From positions 1 to 64,000 of the forward strand of contig JAECUM010006799.1 in assembly GCA_016617855.1 (NCBI GenBank): a DNA stretch of 64,000 nucleotides. The letters are read 5' to 3'. This document shows positions 63,641-64,000 of this stretch, one piece after another. How positions within the stretch are numbered: the first letter of the stretch is position 1; each line of letters begins with the position of its first letter. A model generated the notes under the pieces. The model had not been told where the DNA came from and did not search any database. It worked only from the letters and a program-made list of their open reading frames with translations. The stretch is from Megalonaias nervosa. Taxonomy: Eukaryota > Mollusca > Bivalvia > Unionida > Unionidae. The translations under genes and the position numbers were made by a program.

Positions 63641-64000
63641 ATTGTGAGCCATCGAAAGAAAAAGACTGAACACGCTATATAACTTAAAAAGGTAATTATT
63701 ATTGTGACTAGAATATTCAAAGTGTATGACCTTCGTTAAATTAACAAAATATAATGAACATTTGTTTTTGCTTAAATTTTTAAGTCATAGCTGAGTGCAT
63801 AAGGATCAAATCATATACAAACTATTAACATATATACTCAATTGTAAGTCGACTCCAACTGCCAACTGCACAGACCCAGATCTGCTATTGCATAATGCAC
63901 CAGCAGATCTGAGTTTGTTAGCAGTAATCATCAAAACAAGCAACATAGACCCTGATCTGCAGGTGCACTTAAAAGCAAGTTTATATGGTAGGTTTAAAAA
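63641..64000. other. No gene; short repeated CAGATCTG motifs
   Basis: A block like ACAGACCCAGATCTGC or TAGACCCTGATCTGC recurs at about 63869 and 63945, with GCAGATCTGAG at 63903. Otherwise featureless. Confidence 0.4.

Overview
The window looks like a gene-poor, AT-rich stretch of an invertebrate nuclear genome. It has spliced exons with GT-AG borders, dense dinucleotide microsatellites, tRNA-derived SINEs and many decayed transposons. A mollusc, probably a bivalve, is my best guess. The basis is the repeat repertoire: degenerate ~139-bp modules ending in AGCTCACTT/AGGTGAG-type tails, relics of a Ty3/gypsy element with integrase before reverse transcriptase, and Polinton/adintovirus-like relics. 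No species can be named from the sequence alone.

Only one host protein-coding gene can be built with confidence. It lies on the minus strand, 33327 down to 24353, in four exons joined by three phase-1 introns. It encodes a predicted 287-residue type I membrane protein: signal peptide, one CUB domain split over two exons, one LDL-receptor class A module, a transmembrane helix and an ~11-residue tail. A TATAAAA box lies just upstream.

Layout. 1-16 kb: non-coding sequence with scattered relics (gypsy integrase tail, a SINE, a palindromic MITE, a gag zinc-knuckle fragment, a non-LTR ORF1 fragment). 16.4-20.6 kb: a SINE inserted in a (GA)n tract, then a Polinton/adintovirus-like relic with an FtsK/HerA-type packaging ATPase, a parvovirus-type phospholipase A2-like domain and an rve integrase, all decayed. 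22-22.7 kb: an unassigned GC-rich island. 24.3-33.4 kb: the CUB/LDLa gene, whose introns hold a 35-bp minisatellite and dispersed repeats. 33.4-42.2 kb: microsatellites, two non-LTR tails and a possible plus-strand first exon. 42.2-42.9 kb: a composite dispersed repeat, part of it inverted relative to its relative at 30.7 kb.

43138-56990 is a head-to-tail array of ~3.7-kb units (three full units plus a partial fourth). Each unit carries an unrecognised minus-strand ORF of ~120 codons with a charged N-terminal part and a very acidic tail. Three copies are open and one has a 1-base frameshift. Single units carry private insertions with clean target-site duplications (a 507-bp TIR element in unit 1, a 323-bp SINE in unit 2), so these post-date the amplification.

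57.2-59.5 kb: a decayed Ty3/gypsy pol in which integrase precedes reverse transcriptase (Gmr1-like order), interrupted by a SINE. 60-63.7 kb: SINE fragments and the ~139-bp modules.

The most unusual items are the tandem array with its unknown ORF, the Polinton-like relic with the PLA2-like neighbour, and the IN-before-RT gypsy element.
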